Positions 56,101-62,163 of a stretch of 64,000 nucleotides of DNA are shown here, piece by piece; the stretch's first letter is position 1, and each line of letters begins with the position of its first letter. The notes under the pieces are model-generated. The model was given only the letters and a program-made list of their open reading frames with translations, had not been told where the DNA came from and did no database searches. Location of the stretch: positions 599,501 to 663,500 of the forward strand of contig CM070617.1 in the NCBI GenBank assembly GCA_036346255.1. The letters are read 5' to 3'. The DNA is from Ampelocalamus luodianensis. Its lineage: Eukaryota > Streptophyta > Magnoliopsida > Poales > Poaceae. The position numbers and the translations under genes were made by a program.

Positions 56101-57767
56101 TACAACATATCAACATTAACTTTCCTGTAAAGAAAAACATACCAAACACTATCTTCGTTATTTTTAGTTTCAAAATCTGTGAATATTTTGATAATACTTT
56201 GTACAACTTTAGTGTGCAAGGTGTTCTCTCTATTCTCCAGTACTTAAATGCTCTAAATGTTTATGCTCTAATATTTCTTTTCTTTATATATTTATAACTC
56301 AGATTGTGTTGCAACCTTTGTCTGCCATTATCAAGGGATACTTTGTTCCGATCTTTGGATTGTCCATTGCTGTCAGATGTGGCACGGGGCCAGAGAAGGA
56401 CTTGGCGGAAACTGTCTTATGTGAATCACTTTTGCAGCTTGGTGAAATTTCTGAGCTTGAGCGTGATGATCTCATTAAAAAACATATGGTATCTTTCACG
56501 AGGATAACGTTTTCCCTTCAATTTGCATGCACTTCTTGCTTTTCCTTTGTGTCTTCGTAATTTATCTTATGTTTGTCATCTAGTGCATTTACTTTTCCTT
56601 TGCCAATAAGCCTTTTAAATAGTTAAATATGGACCTATCTGTTGCATTGAAGTGGTGTTTTTAGGCTCCTTTTTGTGATTTTGGTGGTGTTGTGCCATGT
56701 GTGTGGTAATTATGGACTAGACTGGGCATTTCCCAGTCCAGGCCAGTGCTTTGGCCTGGATAACCCAGTCTTGTACTCTTGCCATATTTCCATATCTGGT
56801 AAGGCATTATTATTACTTTACCAGCCAACATCTGGCAACATAAAAAATGTTAAGGGTATTAGTTGCTTCATTCATATTAACAAAAAAAACATCCAGATTT
56901 GTATTGTCTCATATTTGATAATATCCAGATTTGTATTCATATCCGACCTGAATCCACGAAAACCCATAGGGAAGGAAGGCTAATGTCTGGCCATATTTGA
57001 TCCAATCACACCCCTAGTTTGTGTCCACAACATAATTGTACTGGTGCGTTACTGCTAATGGTGAACAATGTGTTTTTTAGAGTACACGCCGAACGCACTC
57101 ACGCAAACACACACACACCACACGCACGTACGCCCCCCACGTGGGTGCATCCTTAACACACGCCTAATCTAGAGTGGAGGCTCAGACCTTACGTAGGTGA
57201 ACAATGTATTTAGGTCCTTTGGAAAAAGGAAATTCATCACATCTGAATTTGCACTTTCGGGCACAGGAATACACAAAAAGATGGGTAATTTCTGCATTGC
57301 TACAAATTGTGTCCAGCGCTAATAGATTCTTGATCCCTAGTTCTCATTCTTAATTTGATATTTGGCTTTTCTATTTCTATTCTGTCGTAATTGCCTGGTG
57401 TAGTTTATTTTATAATCTATGATGCTCGAAAGCACTTGTGAACTTTGGTTCCTTATCACACTCATTCTTTTTCCTATTTTTAGGTTTCTATTGTTGGCTT
57501 TCTGCTCTCAGTTTCATCATCTGTTCGTCAGCCAGAGATGCCATACTTTTCCAGGGAGATTGTAGCACTCTCAGTCAAAACAGTTGTTGATGGATTCGTG
57601 GATACAATGTATATTCTTATTTTTCATTTATGTTATACATTTCCGATGATTACATGGTAATGCAACAATATTATTGTTATGATATTTCACATTTCAGGGA
57701 TGATGATTTGGCTGACACTGTTGTTATTGATAAAATTAATATATTCCGTGCTGACAGAGTTTTTAAG
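14293..57767 (+). CDS. ATM: Serine/threonine-protein kinase ATM (Tel1 family), N-terminal 33 exons; gene continues beyond window
   Basis: ATM is the apical nuclear kinase of the double-strand-break response (PIKK family; a HEAT-repeat solenoid followed by FAT and PI3K-like kinase domains). The start MATSRDVEEVVQKLSSDRAR matches the conserved plant ATM N-terminus, and further blocks such as LLENPPGDYPD, NTFLLKDGPNLG and MGPILFRWVAC are family-typical. The assigned exons total 4,164 nt, exactly 1,388 codons, without stop or frameshift, covering the N-terminal TAN region and much of the helical-repeat spiral. Full plant proteins are far longer, so FAT and kinase domains must lie downstream. Introns 9, 12, 16, 29 and 30 and the last one are expanded by transposons, mostly not disturbing splice sites. 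The unbroken frame over 43 kb argues for a functional gene. Individual exons are listed in the grouped entries. Confidence 0.92.
17102..18011. other. ATM intron 9, unremarkable 5' part
   Basis: AT-rich intron sequence from the exon 9 donor (GTAAGT) to the start of the LTR element at 18012. Short open frames have no motif. Nothing else is seen. Confidence 0.6.
18240..18500 (+). pseudogene. Captured AP2/ERF transcription-factor gene fragment
   Basis: Translation in shifting frames gives LGTFDTTEEA, then YDQVAYCLCGDVAWLNFPDN and SRGPIHASIDAKLQALCQS. This is the C-terminal half of an AP2/ERF DNA-binding domain plus the following conserved block of the RAP2.4-like (DREB A-6) subgroup, where the usual forms are LGTFDTAEEAALAYD, LNFPD and HASVDAKLQA. 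A small deletion near 18290 shifts the frame inside the domain and the N-terminal half is absent, so no functional factor is made. High GC contrasts sharply with the intron. Ser/Gly-rich sequence after 18520 may be the rest of the captured exon. It lies wholly inside the LTR element. Confidence 0.8.
18501..20027 (+). other. Interior of the small LTR element after the AP2/ERF fragment
   Basis: GC-rich to about 19000 with two related GGATCCGxxGGGAGCTCG phrases (about 18556 and 18620), then CT-rich low-complexity DNA. A near-repeat of the phrase GACACCGTCACCTCACTTCTTGGGTGGGC occurs at about 19680 and 19752 (72 bp apart). No domain is recognised. Confidence 0.5.
20212..28060 (+). CDS. ATM: ATM exons 10-16 (codons 387-576)
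   Basis: Exons 20212-20310, 21065-21121, 21313-21478, 25689-25772, 26318-26359, 26494-26564 and 28012-28060. Exon 10 reads SGTICFLIHKYGYRVDKS. Exon 13 reads MSFVEGYWQDIWNSLIHAL and must begin in phase 0, which fixes the exon 12 donor at 21479 (GTAATT). The tail of exon 12 (SWYLPLFLCE) is the least certain part, because an earlier donor would break the phase. The other phases agree throughout. Intron 12 (21479-25688) is expanded by insertions. Introns 13-15 hold only AT-rich sequence. Confidence 0.85.
21570..22657 (-). pseudogene. Degenerate copia reverse transcriptase fragment
   Basis: Minus-strand frames give QMDVKNAF, YVDGMLTTGDDMDYVAFVKKK (catalytic YVDD changed to YVDG) and SDLGPLSYFLGIEVHSNG. 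After a hAT insertion they resume with YYLSQHHYMELL. This is the copia RT core running into the RNase H region. The sequence matches the + strand copia at 61600-62160 closely enough to be the same family. Several stops and frameshifts make it non-functional. It sits antisense in ATM intron 12. Confidence 0.85.
21721..22089. mobile_element. hAT-type non-autonomous element, 369 bp, inside copia fragment
   Basis: Ends read CATGGATGTCACGGCG on the left and, inward from the right, CATGGTTGTCACGACGG. A perfect 8-bp duplication GTAGTAGC flanks it (21713-21720 and 22090-22097). The interior is pyrimidine-rich with CGCCTAGGC and TTAGGCGCC palindromic words near the ends. Removing it restores the copia frame ..SYY-LSQH.., which proves insertion order. 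Confidence 0.88.
22658..22750 (+). pseudogene. Inverted copia integrase zinc-finger piece
   Basis: On the + strand this matches the GAG-pre-integrase/HHCC zinc-binding region of the copia at about 60230-60330 (LVIFVEL..., ending CTGGTTGTAAG-like = TGCK). The adjoining RT piece is on the minus strand, so the element is rearranged. The two pieces join at a shared TTGGTC. Confidence 0.7.
22770..23005 (-). pseudogene. Degenerate copia gag fragment
   Basis: Minus-strand translation gives EPPDPKKADL, AIKAWQKEDD and GLVVSGDVSLRMCLKYH, paralleling DDPPDPKKVDAEAVKAWQNE in the copia gag at 58932-59216. Together with the neighbouring RT and integrase pieces it shows a scrambled copia. Confidence 0.7.
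23420..25588 (-). mobile_element. Gypsy-type LTR (solo or truncated)
   Basis: Read on the minus strand the block begins at 25588 with TGTAATATCCCG, a typical start of long Ty3/gypsy LTRs. GC-rich and AT-rich domains extend to about 23.4 kb. No gag or pol frame is visible. Overlapping short open frames at 25090-25548 are low-complexity Ala/Gly/Arg sequence. The left boundary and target duplication could not be fixed. The + strand right end (GGGATATTACA) lies 100 bp before ATM exon 13. Confidence 0.45.
28464..28580 (-). repeat. 3' LTR of antisense copia
   Basis: Matches 44407-44523. On the minus strand it follows a polypurine-like stretch GAGTTTGACGAGGGTG. The short length of about 117 bp is at the low end for copia LTRs. 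The 5' boundary (TGATGACGTTAG versus TGTTAGATGTTAG) has diverged. Confidence 0.85.
28590..28978 (-). pseudogene. Copia RNase H, C-terminal part
   Basis: Minus strand SLIAWKTKKQTIVSRSS, then ESKLRVMAALTAEITWLQWLLEDF and KHIGVDASYMRSQV, the standard copia RNase H end. The frame is separated from its N-terminal part (ending LGSSLIAW near 39776) by the LINE insertion. Confidence 0.9.
29087..29122. repeat. (AAT)n microsatellite
   Basis: About twelve uninterrupted ATA/AAT triplets inside the 3' untranslated part of the LINE. The related fragment at 52531 has only a short version, so the tract expanded after insertion. Confidence 0.9.
30160..30360. repeat. GC-rich short tandem repeat tract
   Basis: Irregular repeats of GGCGCTC(A/G)GAGGAGGCGCGCGGCGGT-like units (about 25-30 bp). 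All six frames are open for long stretches, producing repetitive Arg/Ala peptides that should not be taken as genes. Confidence 0.7.
30440..31090 (+). pseudogene. Frameshifted copia-type gag fragment
   Basis: Moving between frames on + gives the order expected of plant copia gag: LTKANFVEWA-like start, MWEAIRDGGVDYDCDRR, EMRFAL, RAEWET, DDFALRLNTLLR, EKYKRMARSI and EAIGRLKVANDDEPDPPGP. At least six indels break it. It ends abruptly at about 31090 where gypsy LTR sequence starts. It is opposite in orientation to the LTR pieces around it. Confidence 0.65.
31112..31345 (-). repeat. Gypsy LTR, terminal piece (interrupted copy)
   Basis: Matches 62164-62395 of the complete solo LTR, e.g. GGATCAAGATAC, GCAAGAACACA and GACTTCACGACCACCAAGCG. 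On the minus strand this is the 3' end of the LTR (..ATATCA). The rest of the LTR is at 38546-39201. Confidence 0.75.
31400..34560. other. Unexplained GC-rich block
   Basis: About 3 kb of high-GC DNA with many CG dinucleotides and many short overlapping open frames on both strands, but no domain I recognise. A TATA-like CTATAAATAGCC (about 31425, + strand) is followed by a possible leader and an ATG at 31505. Around 33330-33500 the + strand suggests a basic Arg/Ala-rich coiled-coil, frame-broken. Such blocks occur in grass gypsy elements of the Tat lineage, which carry an extra open frame; that link is inference. Confidence 0.4.
34825..35160. repeat. Minisatellite A: five units of 73-79 bp
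   Basis: Units start with GATAGGGCTTG(G/A)AGGAGCC at 34825, 34904, 34978, 35051 and 35129. Each continues with (C)AGATATGTAATTTTT and a GGCGGC-rich segment. Unit lengths vary by small indels. Confidence 0.92.
35159..35193. repeat. (TA)n microsatellite
   Basis: About 35 bp of alternating TA with one interruption, exactly between minisatellites A and B. Confidence 0.9.
35194..35526. repeat. Minisatellite B: five units of 60-72 bp
   Basis: Units begin CATGGACCCGCGGAGGGT at 35194, 35266, 35331, 35399 and 35459, and contain TCCATGTGCACCGG and CCGAAGGCCATGCG. Each unit ends in a T run of variable length, so all frames stay open for long stretches and give repeated peptides (MDPRRVSMCTG-like) that I do not regard as genes. 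Confidence 0.92.
35686..36125 (-). pseudogene. Ty3/gypsy integrase C-terminal region
   Basis: Minus-strand protein of 146 residues: MAIRTTPTRATGFSPFKLLFGDEA (end of the integrase core), then VLKRVANP, GKLQSKWEGPYII and a terminal LDHTWNAKSLRKFYP. This is the conserved end of grass gypsy polyproteins, including the GPYxI beta-barrel domain. Upstream (36190-36300, minus) a protease/linker-like stretch (HDLLFAEAFDKMMIP) joins it almost directly, so the RT, RNase H and most of the integrase core are deleted. Confidence 0.88.
36843..37572 (-). pseudogene. Ty3/gypsy gag fragment
   Basis: Minus strand at 36843-37088 reads GVNEATIINAATCGLQKGPL, then KLAHKPPRTLAELFDKIEEYARAEE, the characteristic end of the plant gypsy gag (retrotransposon gag family). 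The preceding Arg/Gln-rich frame (37090-37572) is in a different phase, so the gag is frameshifted. It lies just downstream of the LTR-like block. Confidence 0.75.
38283..38500. repeat. Minisatellite C: about ten 21-bp units
   Basis: Repeats of CCTCCGGAGGGTCTTTGGTTT with G/C and T/C variants. 21 bp is seven codons, so every frame stays open and encodes repeats such as SSGGSLV (+) or RPSGGNQ (minus). It lies in the LTR-like block of the gypsy-like element. The TCCGGA palindromes could form short hairpins. Confidence 0.93.
38546..39201 (-). repeat. Gypsy LTR, first part, with polyprotein tail
   Basis: Matches 62416-63111. On the minus strand it begins TGATGAGGGCATCC and encodes DEGIP, then PMTRARAKLLNKQVN and LPNASVLCIIRYEEG, the tail found at the end of some plant gypsy polyproteins. 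The rest of the LTR is at 31112-31345. Confidence 0.75.
39776..43480 (-). pseudogene. Copia protease, integrase and reverse transcriptase (main part)
   Basis: Minus strand from the right: WILDSGASFHMTPD (aspartic protease, about 43430); integrase zinc region and start of the core (GHLCGSCL, CKLGKQL and PFDLVHSDVW, 42820-42990); a hAT insertion at 41365-42255 inside the conserved ECVFLGYS motif; then KWVYNIKT, VCRLRRSLYGL, LLYVDDMIITR (catalytic YVDD, about 40310) and SDLGHVRYFLGIEV of the RT, running into RNase H up to LGSSLIAW. Frameshifts are frequent, so it is defective. Confidence 0.9.
41365..42255. mobile_element. hAT non-autonomous element (CCTAGGCG family), 891 bp, in copia
   Basis: The left end CAGTGTTCACCTAGACGCTAGGCGG and the right end, read inward, CGATATTCCCAGGCGCGC are diverged inverted repeats. 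Flanking octamers AGAATAAC and AGAAAACA are similar. It splits the copia codons for CVF and LGYS, which proves insertion. The ends are full of CGCCTAGGCGC palindromes and the middle is AT-rich with two AATATAAATAG-containing repeats. No transposase is present. Confidence 0.75.
44407..44523 (-). repeat. 5' LTR of antisense copia
   Basis: Minus strand TGTTAGATGTTAGATACG...ATTCCAACA, followed directly by the tRNA-Met-type primer site. Differences from the 3' LTR at 28464 show that the insertion is not recent. Confidence 0.88.
44892..51598 (+). CDS. ATM: ATM exons 17-29 (codons 577-1220)
   Basis: Exons 44892-44963, 45812-45949, 46049-46141, 47080-47267, 47965-48574, 48670-48738, 48832-48996, 49845-49970, 50067-50194, 50414-50570, 51159-51205, 51293-51356 and 51524-51598. 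Exon 21 (610 nt) is the longest. These encode helical-repeat sequence of the N-terminal spiral, e.g. LLNMLHDTDYRVRLYLARKI in exon 25 and MGPILFRWVACEVSL in exon 29. All junctions are GT-AG and in phase. In exon 29 an internal GTGAGC (51574) could act as an alternative donor. Introns 18-28 hold no recognisable element; the longest are 17, 19, 20 and 23. Confidence 0.9.
51689..51862. mobile_element. hAT-type MITE, 174 bp
   Basis: Starts CATAGTTACTAGAAACGC and, read inward from the right, CATAGTTATCAGATTCGC. Perfect 8-bp duplication ATTTCAAT (51681-51688 and 51863-51870). The interior repeats GGTTCGGGTTCG and CGGTTCGCG words. It lies 90 bp after ATM exon 29. Confidence 0.88.
52055..52530. mobile_element. 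ACCGGTT-rich repeat element, interrupted
   Basis: Two ends are rich in AAACCGGTTA / GGTAACCGG words (52070-52195 and 52500-52530) around an AT-rich middle with a tandem-like repeat (ATAATGCAAATATTAATTAGAA at about 52211 and 52347). It resembles hAT-type non-autonomous elements, but the right end is cut by the LINE fragment, so termini and target duplication cannot be shown. Confidence 0.45.
52531..52937 (-). mobile_element. 5'-truncated RTE LINE 3' end
   Basis: Closely matches 28980-29410 of the other LINE, with the (TTG)n tail at 52531-52546 (minus). About 400 bp only, and the coding end is cut at about 52937. Confidence 0.85.
53044..53168. mobile_element. Small inverted-repeat element, 125 bp
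   Basis: Ends CAGGGTTCACAA and, inward from the right, CAGGGTTCACAAAACCG, typical of hAT MITEs. The interior contains CCGGAA palindromes. Flanking octamers are not clearly duplicated. Confidence 0.6.
53298..53672. mobile_element. hAT non-autonomous element (CCTAGGCG family), 375 bp
   Basis: Left end CAATGTTCTAAGAAGCGGCC; right end, inward, CAGTGTTCTAGAAAGCGCTA. Perfect 8-bp duplication AATATGTT (53290-53297 and 53673-53680). Both ends are packed with GCCTAGGCG/GCGCTAGG palindromes. No open frame of note. Confidence 0.92.
53703..53907. mobile_element. hAT-type MITE, 205 bp, with internal tandem repeat
   Basis: Ends CATGGTCACAGGGATTGCGG and, inward from the right, CATAGTCACTAGGAACGTGG. Perfect 8-bp duplication GTCTCATC (53695-53702 and 53908-53915). 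An internal unit of about 52 bp containing CACCCGGGTACACCATTCC is present twice (about 53776 and 53827). It sits 14 bp from the target duplication of the preceding hAT element. Confidence 0.9.
54119..54233 (+). repeat. 56-bp tandem duplication spanning the ATM exon 30 splice acceptor
   Basis: The segment from TCTTATTTCTCATGC through TTTTTACAG into GGTTTTAAATCGAC occurs twice. This gives two complete acceptors with identical pyrimidine tracts (AG at 54138-54139 and 54194-54195). Only the second keeps the ATM frame. Confidence 0.95.
54196..57767 (+). CDS. ATM: ATM exons 30-33 (codons 1221-1388); gene continues
   Basis: Exons 54196-54318, 56303-56488, 57484-57608 and 57698-57767. Sequences include VQEMFGFKSTEPKNFVEHCCPW in part (exon 30), LQPLSAIIKGYFVPIFGLSI (exon 31) and MPYFSREIVALSVKTVVDG (exon 32). 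Exon 33 ends ..IFRADRVFK with donor GTATTC. The following intron starts at 57768 and is not closed within the window. Frame and phases agree. Exon 30 uses the second of two duplicated acceptors. Confidence 0.9.
54576..54818. mobile_element. Possible short solo LTR, 243 bp
   Basis: Bounded by TGTAATACCC and GGGTGTTACA, i.e. TG..CA with inverted ends, as in small gypsy-type LTRs. It contains GGGATTAGTCCCACATTGCTTG. Flanking pentamers (TTCTA, CTTTG) do not match, so it may be old or something else. Confidence 0.4.
54905..55800. mobile_element. hAT non-autonomous element (CCTAGGCG family), 896 bp
   Basis: Left end CAAGGTTCCTCTAGGCGC; right end, inward, CAGTGATCCCCTAGGCGG. Perfect 8-bp duplication TATTTATC (54897-54904 and 55801-55808). 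Same size class as the copy at 41365. The GC-rich interior yields overlapping open frames of up to 200 codons on both strands (e.g. 54980-55671 minus), all low-complexity Arg/Ser/Pro/Gly with no transposase motif. Confidence 0.92.
55911..56096. repeat. Imperfect inverted repeat, arms about 35 bp
   Basis: Left arm 55911-55944 (TGACCGAATTTCATGCTCT..CTTTCTAGAAT) pairs with right arm 56062-56096 (ATTCTAGAAAGAGGTAGAGC..TTTGGTCA), with a loop of about 117 bp. It could be a small MITE core or an intronic hairpin. No target duplication was found. Confidence 0.6.
56489..57483. other. ATM intron 31, no gene
   Basis: AT-rich intron with a CA-rich tract (about 57095-57130, ACACACACACACCACACGCACG). A CACACCCCTAG end near 57007-57017 might belong to an old Ac-like hAT, but no matching left end was found. 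Confidence 0.5.
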
Positions 57768-58174
57768 GTATTCTGTTTTGTTTCATGTTTATCTAATTTC
57801 TGAATTCAAATACTGCAAACTAGCATGTCTTTCTAGCCCTTATTAACTGCAATGTTATCCAATCTGATGAATGCTTTGAATCTGCCAAGTGCCAACCAAA
57901 ATGTTTCCATATTATTGATAAAATTTGATCTTTTTTTCCGTTGTGTACATATATATAGTGTATGGTTCTTCTACTTTGAGACCAGAATACTAAACTTATT
58001 TTGTTTTCTGTTAGAAAGACAAATCATTCTTGCCTAAATTTTTTAGTGTTTATTGAAATTTTCATAGGGTGTTTGCCTTTCTCTTCCATTTCTTCTTTCT
58101 CGCAAACATGTGGACAATACAAATTATGTTGTTCAACCAAAAGAAAAGATTTAGAGTTGCAATAGCATGACAAG

Positions 58175-58331
58175 TGTTAAGAGTCTTGTACATATTAGTA
58201 GTCTCTCTCACTATCTCTCTTGGTCCATGTAGTCCATGAGGCCCAACTAATCATGTCTATATATATTTCCTCAATAATGAATAAGCTGCACGATTGTGAA
58301 TAGCAAAATCCTCTTCTCCCAAAATCTAACT
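58175..58331 (+). repeat. 5' LTR of sense copia
   Basis: About 157 bp, TATA-like CTATATATATTTCC at about 58258. Its 3' end (TCTTCTCCCAAAATCTAAC) closely resembles the LTR end of the small element at 20028-20188 (CTCTCCCAAAATCTGACA), so the two families are related. Confidence 0.75.
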
Positions 58332-58931
58332 TGGTATTAGAGCCACCCAAACCCTAACCCTATTTCCTCCTACTACCGCCGTCGCCGCTGACCTTATCCG
58401 TTGCTGGGCCCGAACTGTCGCTACGCTCGCCTCCCTCTACTCCGACTGCGCTCCCTCCTCTGCTCGGTGTCCCTCCTCTGCTCCCGCTGCGCTCCCCGAG
58501 CCGATGTTGCGTCCGCCTCCCTCCTCTGCTCGACCTCGCCTCCCAGTGCAGTGCGACACTGCAGCTACCACACCGACCTCGATGCCGGCTTCGTGCCGCC
58601 ACCTTGTCTCCACCTTGGATCCGACAGGATCCAATGCGCCGTCTCGGATCCGACACGATCTCTGGTCGGCCTCGCCTCCCGATGGTGCCTCTCCTCTTCT
58701 TGTCCACAGATCTGGCGACCTCTGCGCGGCCTCACCTCTCGATGTAGCTCGACAGCGCCGTCGCCACGTCGACCTCCTCAATGCCTGTGCTTAGTACTAT
58801 TACTTTTGCCTTGCTGCTGTTGTTGATGCTTTGTTGTTGCTCTACTGCTCTGCTAGTGTTGTTGATTGCTCTGCCTAAGTGCTCTGTTCTACTGCTATTG
58901 TGCTGCTGCTGTGTGATTGTGGTCCATCAAG

Positions 58932-59216
58932 ATGGCAAACTTTGACTCGTTGTTTGGGGCAAGTTCATCTCTCGTGTTCACGGACATCAAGCTCGAGGGA
59001 CCAAACTATCGAGCATTGGTTTTCTCAGTCAAGACTACTATAAGGGATTATAGTTTGGCTTCACATTTGACTGACGATCCTCCTGATCCGAAGAAGGTTG
59101 ATGCCGAGGCAGTAAAAGCTTGGCAGAATGAAGGCGATCGTGTCATGATTGGCCTAGTCTCGAGTGTTGATATTTCTCCGAGGATGAGTCTTGAGTATCA
59201 TATTTCAGCCAAGTAG
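58932..59216 (+). pseudogene. Copia gag, N-terminal part
   Basis: MANFDSLFGASSSLVFTDIK followed by LEGPNYRALVFSVKTTIRDY and PPDPKKVDAEAVKAWQNEGD, the normal start of a plant copia gag (one-per-polyprotein UBN2-type domain). It stops at 59214. The remainder continues in other frames to a broken zinc knuckle (CSHCKRTGHLVEKSF, final Cys lost) at about 59655-59700. Confidence 0.88.
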
Positions 59217-59789
59217 ACGTGGACATACTTTGAGAAGAGATGTTCAGTATAGTGGTGCTCTTCGCTTCACATTGCTCAAAAATCTTCATAGTATTTAGCA
59301 GCAGGACATGTCAGTGGAGGAGTATTATTGTGCTTTCACTCATATCACTAGCCCTCTAGAGTCTATGACACCGAAGTCTGCTATTGCTTGTTAGTCTTGT
59401 GTTGCCAAAGAGGAGTATGCTCAGCAGACGCTCATGTATCAGTTCGATCAGAGTTTGAGCCTATGTGTACCCAGCTACTCAACTATCCTACTCCATCGAC
59501 TTTGTCTAAGGCGCTCTCTAGTCTGATTGCAGAAGAAAATCGTCTTCATTCGCTTATGCCTACCTCAGGATGCTCACCACATGCTGTCCTGGGTCTTTCA
59601 CAATGGTCTGGATCTACCAGAGCTACATCCACGGGAGTGCTGTTATGTTCTCACTGCAAGAGGACTGGTCATCTTGTTGAGAAGTCCTTCAAGTTACATC
59701 CAGATCAGCTTGTTGATTATCGTGCTAGACATCCATCTGATCGTCATCGTGGGCCACCTACTGGGCTCCTAGAGCACTTATTGGAGCGT

Positions 59790-62152
59790 TGCTCATTCTT
59801 GGGTTCTGGACTCGGGTGCCTCTTTTTATGTTACATCGGACAACTCTCGGCTTATTGCATGTAGTCCCATGACTGATGGTGCATATGTTCACACTGCTGA
59901 TGGTACACCTTGCTCTATTACACATCAGGGCATTCTCTCTACATCTCGCTTCTCTGTTCCTGATGTGTCTTTTGTTCCTCAGTTATCTATGAATCTTCTT
60001 TTTGTTGGTCAACTTACTAATATGAATTGTTTCGTTGGATTTGTTGATTCTTCTTGTTTCATTCAGGATCGTCAAAGCAGAAGAGTGATTGGTTCTAGCC
60101 ATCGCTGTAGAGGCTCTCCTAGTCTATGTCTTGAACACCTTACATCTTCCTTCCATCAGTATGTCGAAGGCCTTAGTGTCTTCATCTCAACCTCCTGTTG
60201 GTTTTTCCTTCACCAATTGGCATCATCGATTTGGTCATCTTTGTGGAGCTTGCTTCACTACTTTAGTTCATTAGGGTTCCTTAGGTTGTGTCACTGTTGA
60301 GTCTAGTTTTCATTGTACTGGTTGTAAGCTAGGGAAGCAGCTACAACTTCCATATTCTACCTGTACTTCTCAGTCTTCTCGTCCTTTTGATTTGATGCAT
60401 TCAGATGTATGGGGTCCGCCTCCTTTTGCTTCGAAAGGTGGACATAGTTACTATATCATATTTGTCGATGATCACTCTTGATATACTTTGATCTATTTTA
60501 TGAAACATCGATCTCAGTTGATTTTCATTTATCAGTCTTTTACTAAGATGGTTCGTACTCAGTTCTCTTCTTCCATTCGTGTTTTTGTTCTGACTCTGGG
60601 GAGAGTATCTTTCATCAGCCTTTCATCAGCTCCTTTCTTCTGAGGGTACTTTTTCTTAGCTCTCGTGTCTTGGTGCTCATGCTCAGAATGGTGTTGCTGA
60701 GCGCAAACACCATCACATCATTGAGACTGCTCGTACTCTTCTCATTTTCTCCTTTGTTCCCTCTCACTTCTGGGGGGAAGCAGTCTCTACGACAGTCTAT
60801 CTCATCAACCTGCAGCCCTCGTCCATGCTTCAGGGCAAGTGTCATGGTGAGGTCTTGTATAGAGCACATGCTCGCTATGCTCATCTTCGTGTCTTTGGTT
60901 GTGTTTGCTATGTCCTCCTAGCACCTCGTGAGCACACAAAGCTGAGCGCTCAGTCGATTGAGTGTCTTCCCACGAGGGAGGTACTAGAAGACTTTTCAAA
61001 GGGATAGTCTTGAGCATAAGGGCTATCGTTGTTATGATCCTTCAACACGTTGCATTCAAATCTCTCGTGATGTGACCTTTGATGAGGATCAACCCTTCTT
61101 TTATCATCCTTCTACTCGTTCGGCTCCTTCACAGATTCCACCTCCTTTTTGTGTCTACCTCCTATTCTTTCATCAGACTTGCCTTCTCTAGATACACTCT
61201 CCACTAGTTTTACCTTCTAGTGTGTCTCCTTCACTATCTCCATCAGTTTCTGACACTTCCACTTTTTCCTTTCACTATAGTCGTCGACAGAGAGTTCCTT
61301 CTGATCCTCAGTCCTCTCCACTTGACCCTTCGGCTAGTACTACAGACTCTGACGATCGTTCTACTACAATACGGTATGCCCTACGTGATTGTTCTATTCA
61401 GGCACCAGAGATATGGGGTTTTTCTCGTGCAGGTGCAGTATCTGGGCTAAGTACCTATCAGAAGGTAGCCAGTATACCTGAGTGACAGTTGGCTATGATT
61501 GACGAGCTTATAACATTTGAGTGTACATGCACTTGGGATCTTGTTTCGCTAGCATCTGGAGCTGTTCTTATAACTTATAAGTGGGTGTACAAAGTAAAGA
61601 CCAAGTCAGATGGTTCAGTGGAGCGATACAAGGCTCGTCTTGTTGCAAGAGGTTTTCAACAGACTTATGGTCGAGATTATGATGAGACTTTTGCTCCAGT
61701 TGCTCATATGACTACAATATGTATTTTCATTACTGTTGCAGCGGTACGTTCACGGACTATATCTCAGATGGATGTCAAGAATGCCTTTTTTCGTGGTGAT
61801 CTATATGAGGAGGTTTATATGCAGTCAACCCCAGGTGTTGAGGCTCCTACATGCTATGTTTACCGTCTTAGGCATGCTCTATATGGTCTCAAGTAGGTTC
61901 CTCGTGCTTGGTTCCAACGTTTCAGTTCATGATTCGAACTGTTGGTTTCACTCCAAGTGAGCATGACCATGTCTTGTTTATTCACACTTCTCAGTGGGGT
62001 CTCACTTTGCTTCTGCTATATGTGATGATATGCTGATCACAGGAGATGACATGGACTATGTGGCTTTTGTCAAGAAGAAATTGAGTAAACAATTTATGAT
62101 GTCAGATTTGGGACCATTGAGCTATTTTCTGGGATTGAGGTTCATTCTGATG
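59790..62152 (+). pseudogene. Copia protease, integrase and reverse transcriptase (degenerate)
   Basis: WVLDSGASFYVTSD (protease, about 59800), SFTNWHHRFGHLCGAC and TGCKLGKQL (integrase zinc-binding H-H-C-C, 60215-60340), PFDLMHSDVWGPPPF (first catalytic Asp), HARYAHLRVFGCVCYVL (integrase end), TYKWVYKVKTKSDGSVERYK, QMDVKNAFFRGDLYEEVYM and GDDMDYVAFVKKKLSKQFMMSDLGPLSYFLG (RT). In-frame stops (e.g. 60481, 61483, 61894) and frameshifts show it is inactive. The YVDD motif is damaged (YV..DDMLITG). Confidence 0.9.
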
Positions 62153-62163
62153 GTGATGGCTAC

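Noticed and set aside
14293..57767. Separate small genes or an operon-like system among the 33 exons
   Set aside because: All pieces splice in phase into one ATM reading frame; the spacing is due to introns and insertions.
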